Below, piece after piece: positions 33,991 to 44,925 of a DNA stretch of 55,688 nt; positions within the stretch are counted from its first letter, which is position 1; the number at the start of each line of letters is the position of its first letter. A program made the translations under genes and the position numbers. The notes beneath the pieces are model-generated. The model saw only the letters and a program-made list of their open reading frames with translations, had not been told where the DNA came from and ran no database searches. The stretch comes from Burkholderiales bacterium (GTDB lineage: Bacteria > Pseudomonadota > Gammaproteobacteria > Burkholderiales > Burkholderiaceae_F): the NCBI GenBank assembly GCA_020355165.1, contig CP070661.1:1864675-1920362 (forward strand), in the 5' to 3' direction.

Positions 33991-34767
33991 ATGACGAACG
34001 CCACGACGACAGCGAGCAGCACCGCCCACCTCGACTACGTGCTGCGCATCGCCGACAGCGCGCTGATCCTCGGCCAGCGGCTGTCGGAATGGTGCGGCCA
34101 CGGGCCGGTGATCGAGGAGGACATCGCGCTGACCAACACCGCGCTCGACCTGATCGGCCAGGCGCGGCTGCTGCTCACCCACGCCGGGCAGCTCGAGGGC
34201 CGGGGCCGCGACGAGGATGCGCTCGCTTTCCTGCGCGCCGAGCCGCAGTACCGAAGCCTGACGATCTGCGAGCTGCCGAACGAGGACTTCGGCCGCACGG
34301 TCCTGCGCAACTGCCTGTTCTCGGCGTTCCAGCTGCAGCTGTGGCAGGCACTGGCGAACTCCGGCGACGCGCAGCTGGCGGCGATCGCCGGCAAGAGCAG
34401 CAAGGAAACCCGCTACCACCTGCAGCACGCGTCGGACTGGACCGTGCGGCTCGGCGACGGCACCGAGGAATCGCACGCACGGATGCAGCGCGCGCTGGAT
34501 TACCTGTGGCCTTACACGGCCGAGTTCTTCTCGCCCACCGAGACCGACCGCGCAGCCCAGGCCGCCGGCATCGGGCCGGCGTGGTCGTCGCTGGCCACTG
34601 CCTGGGAGCAGGCGGTGCTGCCGGTGCTCGAGGTGGCGACGCTGAAGGTGCCGGCGGCCACCGCCTTCCTTTCGCGCGGCAAGGAAGGGCGGCACAGCGA
34701 GCACATGGGTCACCTGCTGGCCGAGATGCAGTATCTGCAGCGCGCCCATCCGGGGGCGAGGTGGTAG
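33991..34767 (+). CDS. paaC: PaaC, structural subunit of phenylacetyl-CoA epoxidase
   Basis: The 258-residue ferritin-like protein has DYVLRIADSALILGQRLSEW, WCGHGPVIEEDIALTNTALD, SSKETRYHLQHASDW and GRHSEHMGHLLAEMQYLQ, which are PaaC hallmarks. It pairs with PaaA in the oxygenase core. ATG 33991 gives the family start. The stop is two bases before the paaD start. Confidence 0.95.
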   Translation: MTNATTTASSTAHLDYVLRIADSALILGQRLSEWCGHGPVIEEDIALTNTALDLIGQARLLLTHAGQLEGRGRDEDALAFLRAEPQYRSLTICELPNEDFGRTVLRNCLFSAFQLQLWQALANSGDAQLAAIAGKSSKETRYHLQHASDWTVRLGDGTEESHARMQRALDYLWPYTAEFFSPTETDRAAQAAGIGPAWSSLATAWEQAVLPVLEVATLKVPAATAFLSRGKEGRHSEHMGHLLAEMQYLQRAHPGARW

Positions 34768-34769
34768 CG

Positions 34770-35258
34770 ATGCTGAGCGAAGCGCAGGCCTGGGACGTGC
34801 TGGCGCGGGTCGCCGACCCCGAGATCCCGGTGATCTCGGTGACCGAGCTGGGCATCGTGCGCGAGGTCGCTGCCTCGGACGAGGCGGTGGAGGTGGTGGT
34901 GACGCCGACCTACTCCGGCTGCCCGGCCACCGAGGCGATCGCGCGGTCGATCGTCGACGCGCTGCGCGAGGCGGGTGCAGCGCAGGTGAACGTGCGCACG
35001 CGGCTGGCGCCGCCGTGGAGCACCGACTGGATCGCGCCCGGGGCCAAGGAGAAACTTCGCCGCTACGGCATCGCGCCGCCGGGGGCCGTCGCCGACGCGG
35101 CGGCGACGCAGCCGGTCAGTTTCGTGCCGCGCGTCGACTGCCCGCTGTGCGGCAGCCGCAACACGGAGCGGCTGTCGGCGTTCGGCGCCACCGCCTGCAA
35201 GGCGCTTTACCGCTGCCGCGACTGCCGCGAGCCGTTCGAGCACTTCAAGCCGATCTAG
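34770..35258 (+). CDS. paaD: PaaD, Fe-S assembly factor for epoxidase
   Basis: The 162-residue protein has an N-terminal MIP18/DUF59 domain (VADPEIPVISVTELGIVREV, TPTYSGCPATEAIA). A C-terminal zinc ribbon has CPLCGSRNTE...CRDCREPFEHFKPI. PaaD matures the Fe-S cluster of the reductase or the di-iron centre. ATG 34770 is preferred over the in-frame GTG 34761 because CGAGGTGG precedes it at good spacing. Confidence 0.94.
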   Translation: MLSEAQAWDVLARVADPEIPVISVTELGIVREVAASDEAVEVVVTPTYSGCPATEAIARSIVDALREAGAAQVNVRTRLAPPWSTDWIAPGAKEKLRRYGIAPPGAVADAAATQPVSFVPRVDCPLCGSRNTERLSAFGATACKALYRCRDCREPFEHFKPI

Positions 35259-35272
35259 CGAACGATCCGATC

Positions 35273-36337
35273 ATGACGCCGAGGTTCCACAGCCTGCGCA
35301 TCAGCGAGGTCCGCCGCGAGACGCCGGAGTGCGTGAGCCTGGCCTTCGACGTGCCGGCCGAGCTGGCCGCCGAGTACCGCTTCGTGCAGGGCCAGCACCT
35401 AAACCTGCGGGCCACGCTCGACGGCGAGGAGGTGCGCCGCTCGTACTCGATCTGCTCCGGGGCCGACGACGGCGAGCTGCGGGTGGCGATCAAGAAGGTG
35501 CCGGGCGGCCGCTTCTCGGCCTGGGCCAACGAGCGGCTGGCCGCCGGCGACACGATCGACGTGATGACGCCCGAGGGCCGCTTCTTCACGCCGCTCGACC
35601 CCAGCCAGTCGCGGCACTACGTCGCCTTCGCCGCTGGCAGCGGCATCACGCCGGTGCTGTCGCTGGCCCGCACCGCGCTGGCGCGCGAGCCGAGGTCGCG
35701 CTTCACGCTGGTCTACGGCAACCGCCGGCTGGCGAGCACGATGTTCCACGAGGCGCTGTGCGAGCTGAAGGACCGCTACCTGGCGCGCTTCGCGCTGTAC
35801 AACGTGTTCTCCCGCGAGGAGCAGGAGGTCGGGCTGTTCAACGGCCGCATCGACGCGGCCAAGGCGCGCGCCTTCCTCGATGCGCTGATCCCGGTCGACG
35901 ACATCGACGAGGCCTTCGTCTGCGGCCCGGCGTCGATGATCGACGAAGTGGAAGGCGCGCTGCTGGCCGCCGGCGTGCCGGGCAGCCACGTGCACGTCGA
36001 GCGCTTCGGCGTGCCGGGGGCGGCGGTGGCTGACGTCGACGACGCCGAGGCGGCCGAGGCGCGGGTGACGCTGGTGGTCGACGGCGTGCGGCGCGAGATC
36101 GACTTTCACCGCGGCCAGCACTCGATCCTCGATGCCGGGCGCGCCGCCGGCATCGACCTGCCGTTCTCGTGCAAGGGCGGCATGTGCAGCACCTGCCGGG
36201 CCAGGCTGCTCGAGGGCGAGGTGAAGATGGCCAAGAACTACGCGCTCGAGCCGCACGAGGTCGCCGCCGGCTTCGTGCTGACCTGCCAGTCGTACCCGCT
36301 GACCGGGCGGGTCGTCATCTCCTTCGACGACCGATAA
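35273..36337 (+). CDS. paaE: PaaE, NADPH reductase of phenylacetyl-CoA epoxidase
   Basis: The 354-residue protein has an FAD-binding domain (RRSYSICSGADDGELRVAIK), an NAD(P) domain (AFAAGSGITPVLSLAR, VCGPASMIDEVE) and a C-terminal plant-type 2Fe-2S domain. The latter has CKGGMCSTC and a distant TCQ that supplies the fourth Cys. This order and length fit PaaE. It passes electrons from NADPH to PaaA. It begins 14 bases after paaD. Confidence 0.95.
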   Translation: MTPRFHSLRISEVRRETPECVSLAFDVPAELAAEYRFVQGQHLNLRATLDGEEVRRSYSICSGADDGELRVAIKKVPGGRFSAWANERLAAGDTIDVMTPEGRFFTPLDPSQSRHYVAFAAGSGITPVLSLARTALAREPRSRFTLVYGNRRLASTMFHEALCELKDRYLARFALYNVFSREEQEVGLFNGRIDAAKARAFLDALIPVDDIDEAFVCGPASMIDEVEGALLAAGVPGSHVHVERFGVPGAAVADVDDAEAAEARVTLVVDGVRREIDFHRGQHSILDAGRAAGIDLPFSCKGGMCSTCRARLLEGEVKMAKNYALEPHEVAAGFVLTCQSYPLTGRVVISFDDR

Positions 36338-36345
36338 CGCGCGCC

Positions 36346-37020
36346 ATGAGCCGAACCCGTTCCGCCGGTTTCGAGCAGCAGCGCGACGCCATCCGCGCCT
36401 CGGCCGCGCGGCTGTTCGCCCGGCACGGCTATCCGGTGACGCCGATCGCCGAGCTGGCGCGCTCCTGCGGCATCTCCAAGGCGCTGCTGTATCACTACTA
36501 CCGGGACAAGGAGCAGCTGCTGTTCGACATCGCCGACCGGTATCTCGACAGCCTGCTGGCGATCGTCGCCGAGGTCGAGGCCGAGCCGCGGGCGGCACAG
36601 GCGCGGCTGCGCCGGCTGATCGAGCGCTTCATGGCGGCCTACGAGGACGCGGCGGTCTACCATCGGGTGCTGGTGCAGGACGTCAAGTACCTGAAGACCA
36701 TGCATCGCAACCAGATCAACGCCAAGCAACGACGGGTCGTCCAGGCCTACGCCGATGCGGTGGCCGCCGCCGCGCCGCAGCTGGCCGGCAGCACGCTGCT
36801 GAAGCCGGTGACGATGACGCTGTTCGGCATGATCAACTGGACCTTCACCTGGCTGAAGGACGAGGGCCCGGTGCAGTACGCCGACATGGCGCCGGTGGTC
36901 GCCGACCTGTTCCTGCGCGGCGTCTCGTCGGTGCAGCCGCTGCTCGACGCCGGCGCGGCGCGCAGCGGCGGCCGGCGCGTCAGCCGAACGACTGGCCGGC
37001 CACTGCGGCAGGCCGCCTGA
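36346..37020 (+). CDS. paaR: TetR-family repressor, PaaR type
   Basis: The 224-residue protein has a TetR helix-turn-helix near the N-terminus (PIAELARSCGISKALLYHYY) and an alpha-helical ligand domain (DVKYLKTMHRNQINAKQRRV, MINWTFTWLKDEGPV). PaaR repressors in betaproteobacteria bind ACCG-CGGT palindromes and are relieved by phenylacetyl-CoA. One such perfect palindrome is at 27980-27995 between paaN and paaG. The gene starts eight bases after paaE, so it is part of its own regulated operon and gives autoregulation. Confidence 0.88.
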   Translation: MSRTRSAGFEQQRDAIRASAARLFARHGYPVTPIAELARSCGISKALLYHYYRDKEQLLFDIADRYLDSLLAIVAEVEAEPRAAQARLRRLIERFMAAYEDAAVYHRVLVQDVKYLKTMHRNQINAKQRRVVQAYADAVAAAAPQLAGSTLLKPVTMTLFGMINWTFTWLKDEGPVQYADMAPVVADLFLRGVSSVQPLLDAGAARSGGRRVSRTTGRPLRQAA

Positions 37021-37030
37021 AGGAGACCAA

Positions 37031-38230
<1,200 letters not shown>

Positions 38231-38368
38231 AATTCTTCGGATGGAGCAAGGTTTTCGCGACGTTTTCTGGTTTGATGTGGTACTTGCAGTGCCTGGCCGC
38301 GGGGTGAAGTCGGCGCCCTGGAATCACGGTTGCCCTTTTCCGACAGCCCGAGAAGCAGGAGGAGACCT

Positions 38369-39529
38369 ATGAAACTGCAACTGAAACTTCTGGCAGCACT
38401 CGCCGCGCCGGCGCTCGCGCTCGCCGCCACCCAGGCGGCGGCGCAGGACCTCAAGGTCGGCGTCACCGTGTCGGCCACCGGCCCGGCGGCTTCGCTCGGC
38501 ATTCCCGAGCGCAACACCTTTGCGCTGATGCCGCAGACGATCGCCGGGCGCAAGGTCCAGTACATCATCCTGGACGATGCGTCCGACACGACCAGCGCGG
38601 TGAAGAACACCCGCAAGCTGATCGGCGAGGACAAGGTCGACGTGGTGGTCGGCTCGACCATCACGCCGAACTCGCTGGCGATGATCGACATCGCCGCCGA
38701 GACCGAGACGCCGATGATCGCGATGGCCGCATCGAGCCGCATCGTCGAGCCGGTCGACGCCAAGCGCCGCTGGGTGTTCAAGACGCCGCAGAACGACCAG
38801 ATGATGGCGGTGGTGATCGTCGGCCACATGCTGTCGAAGGGCATCAAGTCGGTCGGCTTCATCGGCTTCGCCGACGCCTACGGCGAGGGCTGGTGGAGCG
38901 TCTTCTCGACCATCGCCGAGGGGCGCGGCGTGAAGATCGTCGCCAGCGAGCGCTACCAGCGCACCGACACCTCGGTCACCGGCCAGGTGCTGAAGATCGT
39001 CTCGGCGAATCCTGACGCGGTGCTGATCGCCGGTTCCGGCACGCCGGCGGCGCTGCCGCAGAAGACGCTGAAGGAGCGCGGCTACAAGGGCCAGATCTAC
39101 CAGACGCACGGTGTCGCCAACCGCGACTTCCTGCGCGTCTGCGGCAAGGACTGCGAGGGCACGTGGCTGCCTGCCGGCCCGGTTCTGGTGGCGGGCCAGT
39201 TGCCGGCCGATAACCCGGTGAAGAAGTCGGCGCAGGCCTACGTCGACGTGTACGAGAAGGCGCACGGCAAGAACAGCGTCTCGACGTTCGGCGCGCACGC
39301 CTGGGATGCCGGCATCCTGCTGCAGGCTGCCGTTCCGGTGGCGCTGAAGACGGCGCAGCCCGGCACGCCGGCGTTCCGCAAGGCGCTGCGCGATGCGCTC
39401 GAAGGCGTGAAGGACGCCGCCGGCGCGCACGGCATCTTCAGCATGAGCCCCACCGATCATCTCGGGCTGGACCAGCGCGCCGCGGTGATGGTGCAGATCG
39501 TCAACGGCGACTGGAAGATGTCGAAGTGA
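38369..39529 (+). CDS. ABC transporter substrate-binding protein (BraC/LivK type)
   Basis: The 386-residue protein has a signal peptide (MKLQLKLLAALAAPALALAA, cleavage near TQAAAQ) and a periplasmic-binding fold of the branched-chain amino acid family. VGVTVSATGPAASLGIPERN, LILDD-like YIILDDASDT and GFADAYGEGW are visible. Downstream permease/ATPase genes belong to the same type. Its place behind the paa operon suggests uptake of phenylacetate or another aromatic acid. GGAGGAG precedes ATG 38369. Confidence 0.9.
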   Translation: MKLQLKLLAALAAPALALAATQAAAQDLKVGVTVSATGPAASLGIPERNTFALMPQTIAGRKVQYIILDDASDTTSAVKNTRKLIGEDKVDVVVGSTITPNSLAMIDIAAETETPMIAMAASSRIVEPVDAKRRWVFKTPQNDQMMAVVIVGHMLSKGIKSVGFIGFADAYGEGWWSVFSTIAEGRGVKIVASERYQRTDTSVTGQVLKIVSANPDAVLIAGSGTPAALPQKTLKERGYKGQIYQTHGVANRDFLRVCGKDCEGTWLPAGPVLVAGQLPADNPVKKSAQAYVDVYEKAHGKNSVSTFGAHAWDAGILLQAAVPVALKTAQPGTPAFRKALRDALEGVKDAAGAHGIFSMSPTDHLGLDQRAAVMVQIVNGDWKMSK

Positions 39530-39697
39530 CCGTGATCCGCGGTCGCTGATCCGCGGTCCGTCGCCGGCTGTGGGGCAGGCAGCGCCCGCAGCCGGCGCCG
39601 TGCAGCCGTGCACGGCGCACGGGCGACCGCGATCGGCCTGCGGCCAGCGGATCTCCAGCGGCGGACCGAAGCGAACGGCTCTAGGATCACGAGCGCC

Positions 39698-40735
39698 ATG
39701 GATTTCCAGATCGCCCTGATCCTGGGCCAGGACGGCATCACCAACGGCGCCATCTACGCGCTGCTGGCGCTGGCGCTGGTGCTGGCGTTCGCCGTGACGC
39801 GGGTGATCTTCATTCCGCAGGGCGAGTTCGTCGCCTACGGCGCGCTGACGCTGGTCGCGCTGCAGGCCGGCCGGCTGCCGGGCACGCTGTGGCTGCTTAT
39901 CGCCGCCGGGGTACTGGCGGCACTCATCGACGGCGTCGCCGCCGTCAGGGCGCGCGCCTGGCGCCGGCTGGTGCCGATCGCCGGCTGGAACCTCGCCTAC
40001 CCGCTCGGCCTGTGGGCGCTGCTGTCGGCCGTGCCCGCGGCCGCGGTGCCGATGCCGGTGCAGATCCTGCTGGCGCTGGCGGTGGTCGTGCCGCTCGGGC
40101 CGATGGTCTACCGCCTCGCCTACCAGCCGCTGGCCGAGGCCTCGGTGCTGGTGCTGCTGATCGTCTCGGTGGCAGTGCACGTGGCGATGGTGGGGCTGGC
40201 ACTGCTCGTTTTCGGCGCCGAAGGTTCGCGCACGCCGCCGTTCACCGAAGCGCGCTTCGACTTCGCCGGCATGAGCGTCGCCAGCCAGACGCTGTGGGTG
40301 ATCGGCTGCTCGGCGGCGCTGATCGTCGTGCTGTACCTGCTGTTCGAGCGCACGCTTTACGGCAAGGCGCTGCGCGCCACGGCGGTGAACCGCCAGGGCG
40401 CGCGGCTGATGGGCATACCGACGGCGCTGGCCGGCAAGCTCACCTTCCTGCTGTGCGCACTGATCGGTGCCTTCTCCGGGGTGCTGATCGCGCCGATCAC
40501 GACCGTGTACTACGACACCGGCTTCCTGATCGGCCTGAAGGGCTTCGTCGGCGCCATCATCGGCGGGCTGGTCAGCTATCCGGTGGCGGCGGTCGGCGCG
40601 GTGCTGGTCGGGCTGCTCGAGTCCTACTCGTCGTTCTGGGCCAGCGCCTACAAGGAAGTGATCGTCTTCACGCTGATCATCCCGGTGCTGCTGTGGCGTT
40701 CGCTGACGACGCACCATGTCGAGGAGGAGGAATGA
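39698..40735 (+). CDS. ABC transporter permease, LivH type
   Basis: The 345-residue protein has about eight to ten membrane helices. LivH-type sequences are [20 protein letters not shown], the cytoplasmic [20 protein letters not shown] loop and [20 protein letters not shown]. It forms one half of the channel for the substrate-binding protein encoded upstream. An internal, weakly conserved block around residues 80-110 ([14 protein letters not shown]) makes it longer than standard LivH. ATG 39698 gives the family-like start. Confidence 0.9.
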   Translation: MDFQIALILGQDGITNGAIYALLALALVLAFAVTRVIFIPQGEFVAYGALTLVALQAGRLPGTLWLLIAAGVLAALIDGVAAVRARAWRRLVPIAGWNLAYPLGLWALLSAVPAAAVPMPVQILLALAVVVPLGPMVYRLAYQPLAEASVLVLLIVSVAVHVAMVGLALLVFGAEGSRTPPFTEARFDFAGMSVASQTLWVIGCSAALIVVLYLLFERTLYGKALRATAVNRQGARLMGIPTALAGKLTFLLCALIGAFSGVLIAPITTVYYDTGFLIGLKGFVGAIIGGLVSYPVAAVGAVLVGLLESYSSFWASAYKEVIVFTLIIPVLLWRSLTTHHVEEEE

Positions 40736-40796
40736 GCGCCCTGCGGCTGCGGCCGCGGCGCTGCCGGCGGCCCGGGCACGAGGCGGAGCGCGCGCG

Positions 40797-42599
40797 ATGA
40801 GCCCTCGCGCGCTGCTGGTCGTCTTCCTGGTCCTGCTCGGCCTGCTGCCGGTGTTCGGTTCCGAGTTCCAGGTCACGCTGGCCAACTACATCGGCCTGTA
40901 CGCGCTGGTGGCGCTCGGCCTGGTGCTGCTGACCGGGGTCGGCGGCCTGACCTCGTTCGGCCAGGCGGCCTTCGTCGGCCTCGGCGCGTACACGACGGCG
41001 GTGCTGACGACGATGCAGGACCCGCCGCCGTGGCTGGCGTGGATCGGCGCCTCGACCTGGCTGACGCTGGCCGCCGGGCTGCTGCTGACGCTGGCCTTTG
41101 CCGGCGTGCTCGGCATGATGACCCTTCGGCTGTCCGGCCACTACCTGCCGCTGGGCACGATCGCCTGGGGCATCAGCCTGTACTTCCTGTTCGGCACCAT
41201 GGAGTTCCTCGGCGGCTTCACTGGCGTGCGCGGCATCCCGCCGATCACGATCTTCGGCCACGAGATCGAGACGGCGCGGCAGATCTTCTACCTGATCTAC
41301 CTGTTCCTGCTGTCGGGCGTCGTCACCATCCAGAACCTGCTCGACTCGCGCGAGGGCCGCGCCATCCGCGCCCTGAAGGGCGGCATGGTGATGGCCGAGT
41401 CGATGGGCGTGAACACGTCGGTCTCGCGGATGGTCATCTTCGTGCTGGCGGCGCAGATGGCCTGTGCCTCGGGCTGGCTGTACGCGCACATGCAGCGTTT
41501 CCTCAACCCGACGCCGTTCTCGCTGCACCAGGGCATCGAGTACCTGTTCATGGCGGTGGTCGGCGGCGCCGGCTACGTCTGGGGCGCGCTGCTCGGCGCC
41601 ACGGTGATCGCCGTGTCGAAGCAGTGGCTGCAGGACATCCTGACGCGGCTGATCGGCCAGGCCGGCAATTTCGAGGTGATCGTCTTCGGCATCGCGATGA
41701 TCATCGTGCTGCAGCGGGCGCGCGATGGCCTGTGGCCGGTGCTCACGCGCTGGGTGCCGGTGCGCAGCAAGCCGCGCCGCATCGACCCGGGCGTGCCGCC
41801 GCTGGCGCGCCGGCCGCTGCCGGCGGCGGGCGAGTCGCTGCTCGAGGTCAAGGGCGCGACCAAGCGCTTCGGCGGCCTGGTGGCGGTCAACGAGATGGAC
41901 CTGACGGTGAAGGCGGGCGAGATCGTCGGGCTGATCGGACCGAACGGCGCCGGCAAGACCACGGTTTTCAACCTCGTCTCCGGCGTGCTGATGCCGACCG
42001 CGGGCGAGATCGGCTTCCGCGGCCGGCCGATCGCCGGCCAGACTTCGCGCGAGATTTCGCGCCTCGGCATGAGCCGCACCTTCCAGCATGTCAAGCTGCT
42101 GCCGGCGATGAGCGTGATCGACAACGTCGCCATCGGCGCGCACCGGCGCGAGTACCCGGGCCTGCTCAAGGGGGTGCTCACCGGCGCCTGGCGGCTCGAC
42201 CGCCGCGAGGAGGCGCGCGTGCTCGCCGAGGCGGCGCGGCAGATCGAGCGCGTCGGCCTGGCCGATCACATGTTCGACGCCGCCGGCTCGCTGCCGCTGG
42301 GCAAGCAGCGCATCCTCGAGATCGCGCGCGCGATGTGCGCCGACCCCTGCCTGCTGCTGCTCGACGAGCCGGCGGCCGGACTGCGCTACCTGGAGAAGCG
42401 GGCGCTCGCTGAACTGCTGCGCAAGCTCAAGGACGAGGGGATGTCGATCCTGCTGGTCGAGCACGACGTGGACTTCGTGATGGGACTGGTCGACCGCGTC
42501 ACCGTGATGGACTTCGGCCACATGATCGCCGAGGGGTTGCCGGAGGAGGTGCAGCGCGACCCGAAGGTGCTCGAGGCCTACCTGGGGGGCGTCGAATGA
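40797..42599 (+). CDS. fused LivM permease-LivG ATPase
   Basis: The 600-residue protein joins a LivM-like permease (residues 1 to about 330, TSFGQAAFVGLGAYTTAVLT, HYLPLGTIAWGISL) to a LivG-like ATPase from about 345. The latter has Walker [13 protein letters not shown], Walker B LLLLDEPAAGL and a signature LPLGKQRILEIARAM that departs from LSGGQ. Such fusions occur in betaproteobacterial aromatic-acid transporters. ATG 40797 begins MSPRALL. It works with the adjacent permease and the ATPase at 42757. Confidence 0.9.
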   Translation: MSPRALLVVFLVLLGLLPVFGSEFQVTLANYIGLYALVALGLVLLTGVGGLTSFGQAAFVGLGAYTTAVLTTMQDPPPWLAWIGASTWLTLAAGLLLTLAFAGVLGMMTLRLSGHYLPLGTIAWGISLYFLFGTMEFLGGFTGVRGIPPITIFGHEIETARQIFYLIYLFLLSGVVTIQNLLDSREGRAIRALKGGMVMAESMGVNTSVSRMVIFVLAAQMACASGWLYAHMQRFLNPTPFSLHQGIEYLFMAVVGGAGYVWGALLGATVIAVSKQWLQDILTRLIGQAGNFEVIVFGIAMIIVLQRARDGLWPVLTRWVPVRSKPRRIDPGVPPLARRPLPAAGESLLEVKGATKRFGGLVAVNEMDLTVKAGEIVGLIGPNGAGKTTVFNLVSGVLMPTAGEIGFRGRPIAGQTSREISRLGMSRTFQHVKLLPAMSVIDNVAIGAHRREYPGLLKGVLTGAWRLDRREEARVLAEAARQIERVGLADHMFDAAGSLPLGKQRILEIARAMCADPCLLLLDEPAAGLRYLEKRALAELLRKLKDEGMSILLVEHDVDFVMGLVDRVTVMDFGHMIAEGLPEEVQRDPKVLEAYLGGVE

Positions 42600-42756
42600 G
42601 CGCCGCACGGCCGCTCCGAAGGCGCTCGGCCCTGCACACCGCGTGCGCGCTTGCATGCGCTCGCCCGCTCGCAGGCGCGGGTCATGCCGCAGGGCATGAC
42701 GCCGCGTCCGGCTCACGCCCCCTCGGGGGGGCAGCCCGCAGGGCCGAGGGGGCAAC

Positions 42757-43500
42757 ATGAGCGAGCCCCTGCTGCAGGTGCGCGACCTGACGGTCACCTA
42801 CGGCAAGGTCACCGCGCTGGTCAACACCAACCTGCAGGTCGGCAGCGGGCAGATCGTCACGGTGATCGGCCCGAACGGTGCCGGCAAGACGACGATGCTT
42901 GCGGCGATCATCGGCGCGCTGCCGGCCAACGGCGGAACACGCGGCGAGATCCGCTTCGACGGCATCGACTGCGGAGGCAGCCCGATCGAGCGGCTGGTGG
43001 CGCGCGGCATGACGCTGGTGCCGGAGAAGCGCGAGCTGTTCGGCGAGATGAGCGTCGAGGACAACCTGCTGCTCGGCGCCTTCCAGCGCTACCGGCACGG
43101 GAGCCGCGACCACGCGGAGACGATGGCCGAGGTCTACACGCTGTTCCCGCGCCTGAAGGAGCGGCACGCGCAGCTGGCCGGCACCCTGTCCGGCGGCGAG
43201 CGGCAGATGCTGGCCATCGGCCGCGCGCTGATGGCGCGGCCCAAGCTGCTGATGCTCGACGAGCCATCGCTCGGCCTGGCGCCGCTGATCGTGCGCGAGA
43301 TCTTCCACATCATCGAGCAGCTGAAGCGCCGCGGCGCCTCGATCCTGCTGGTCGAGCAGAACGCCCGCGCGGCGCTGCAGGTGGCCGACTTCGCCTACGT
43401 GCTGGAGACCGGCGAGATCGCGCTGGAAGGCCCGGCGCGCCAGCTGGCCTCGGACAAGCGGGTGATCGAGAGCTACCTCGGGCTGGGCGTCAGGCGCTGA
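42757..43500 (+). CDS. ABC transporter ATP-binding protein, LivF type
   Basis: The 247-residue ATPase has Walker [15 protein letters not shown], signature [16 protein letters not shown], Walker [14 protein letters not shown] and H-loop-like [11 protein letters not shown]. Length and motifs are LivF. It completes a five-domain branched-chain-type importer with the fused permease/ATPase and LivH-like protein. The 157-base gap before it holds GC-rich palindromic sequence and no gene. Confidence 0.93.
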   Translation: MSEPLLQVRDLTVTYGKVTALVNTNLQVGSGQIVTVIGPNGAGKTTMLAAIIGALPANGGTRGEIRFDGIDCGGSPIERLVARGMTLVPEKRELFGEMSVEDNLLLGAFQRYRHGSRDHAETMAEVYTLFPRLKERHAQLAGTLSGGERQMLAIGRALMARPKLLMLDEPSLGLAPLIVREIFHIIEQLKRRGASILLVEQNARAALQVADFAYVLETGEIALEGPARQLASDKRVIESYLGLGVRR

Positions 43501-43650
43501 GCGCACCGGCGACCGGCCCGCCCTCGCCGGGCCTGACGGTGTCGCCGGCCCGCGGTCCCGACAACGGCACCGCGCCACCGGCCGCGCCCGGCCGCGGCCA
43601 CGGTCGACCGGCCGAATGACCGCTTCGGCCAGGCGGGCGCCGCGCCCGTG

Positions 43651-44925
43651 TCAGCGGATCAGGACCAGTGACAGCGCTGGCCAGTAGGTGATGATCAGCA
43701 CGGCGGCCAGCAGGATGACGAAGAACGGCAGCGCGGCGAGGCACAGTTCGAGCACCGGCTTGCCGAAGCGGTGGCTGGCGATGAACAGGTTCATGCCGAC
43801 CGGGGGCGTGAAGTAGCCGAGCTGCATGTTGGCGAGGAAGATGATCGCCAGGTGGGCGGGGTCGACGCCGTAGCCGACCGCCATCGGCAGCAGCAGTGGC
43901 ACCGCGATCACGATCGCCGAGAAGATGTCCAGCATCATGCCGAGCACGAGCAGGAAGCCATTGAGCACGAGCAGGAACATCAGCGGGCTGGTGATGTAGG
44001 CGCGCACCGCGGCGAACAGCCGTGCCGGCACCTCGGCGTCGATCAGGTAATTGGTCGACGCGAGCGCCATGCCGAGGATGACCAGCACCGCACCGAACAG
44101 CACCATCGATCGGCGCATGATGTCGGGCAGGCTGCGCAGCGGGATCTCGCGCAGCACCAGCACCTCGACGACCAGCACATAGACGACCGCGACCGCGGCC
44201 ACCTCGGACACCGCGAACCAGCCGCTGTAGACGCCGCCGAGGACGAGCAGCGGCAACGGCAGTTCCCAGGCCGACTCGCGCAGCGCGGCCGCGGCGGCCG
44301 GCCAGGAGAACTTCTTCGCCGGCGTGCGCAGCGACCGGCCGCGCCAGGCGCTCCAGCCGGCCAGCATCAGCGCCATCAGCGCGCCGGGCAGCAGGCCGGC
44401 CAGGAAAAGCTCCTCGATGGCGACCGGGCGGCCGACGCCGAGCCGCTGCGAAATCACGCCGTACAGGATGATCGGCAGCGACGGCGCGAACAGCACGCCG
44501 AGACTGCCGGCGCTGGTGAGCAGGCCGAGGCTGAAGCGCTCCTGGTAGCCGGCGTAGCGCAGCGCCGGATACAGCAGCGCGCCGAGCGCGACGATGGTGA
44601 TGCCGGAGGCGCCGGTCAGTGCGGTGAACAGCGCGCAGCTTGCCACCGCGACCATCCCGAGGCCGCCCGGCAGCCAGCCGAGAAAGACCTCGCTCAGGCG
44701 GACCAGCCGCTGCGGTGCTTTCGATTCGCCGAGCAGGTAGCCGGCCAGCGTGAACAGCGGCAGTGCCGAAAGCACCGGCATGTCGGCGATGCGGTAGAAC
44801 TCGATCGGCACGGCGGCGAGGTCGATGCCGCTTGCGGCGAACCCCGCCAGCGCGCTCGCGCCGATGACGGCGAACAGCGGCGCGCCCAGCAGGGCGAGCA
44901 GCAGCAGGATGCCGGCGCCGGTCAC
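43651..44925 (-). CDS. TRAP transporter large permease (DctM type)
   Basis: The 424-residue membrane protein has about twelve hydrophobic helices and DctM-type motifs (GGLGMVAVASCALFTALTGAS, STVAIGALLYPAL-like block, LIDAEVPARLFAAV, GYFTPPVGMNLFIAS). It uses a GTG start at 44925 that overlaps the upstream dctQ-type stop as GTGA. It imports an organic acid using the sodium gradient. It is the last gene of the TRAP operon. Confidence 0.93.
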   Translation of the reverse strand: MTGAGILLLLALLGAPLFAVIGASALAGFAASGIDLAAVPIEFYRIADMPVLSALPLFTLAGYLLGESKAPQRLVRLSEVFLGWLPGGLGMVAVASCALFTALTGASGITIVALGALLYPALRYAGYQERFSLGLLTSAGSLGVLFAPSLPIILYGVISQRLGVGRPVAIEELFLAGLLPGALMALMLAGWSAWRGRSLRTPAKKFSWPAAAAALRESAWELPLPLLVLGGVYSGWFAVSEVAAVAVVYVLVVEVLVLREIPLRSLPDIMRRSMVLFGAVLVILGMALASTNYLIDAEVPARLFAAVRAYITSPLMFLLVLNGFLLVLGMMLDIFSAIVIAVPLLLPMAVGYGVDPAHLAIIFLANMQLGYFTPPVGMNLFIASHRFGKPVLELCLAALPFFVILLAAVLIITYWPALSLVLIR

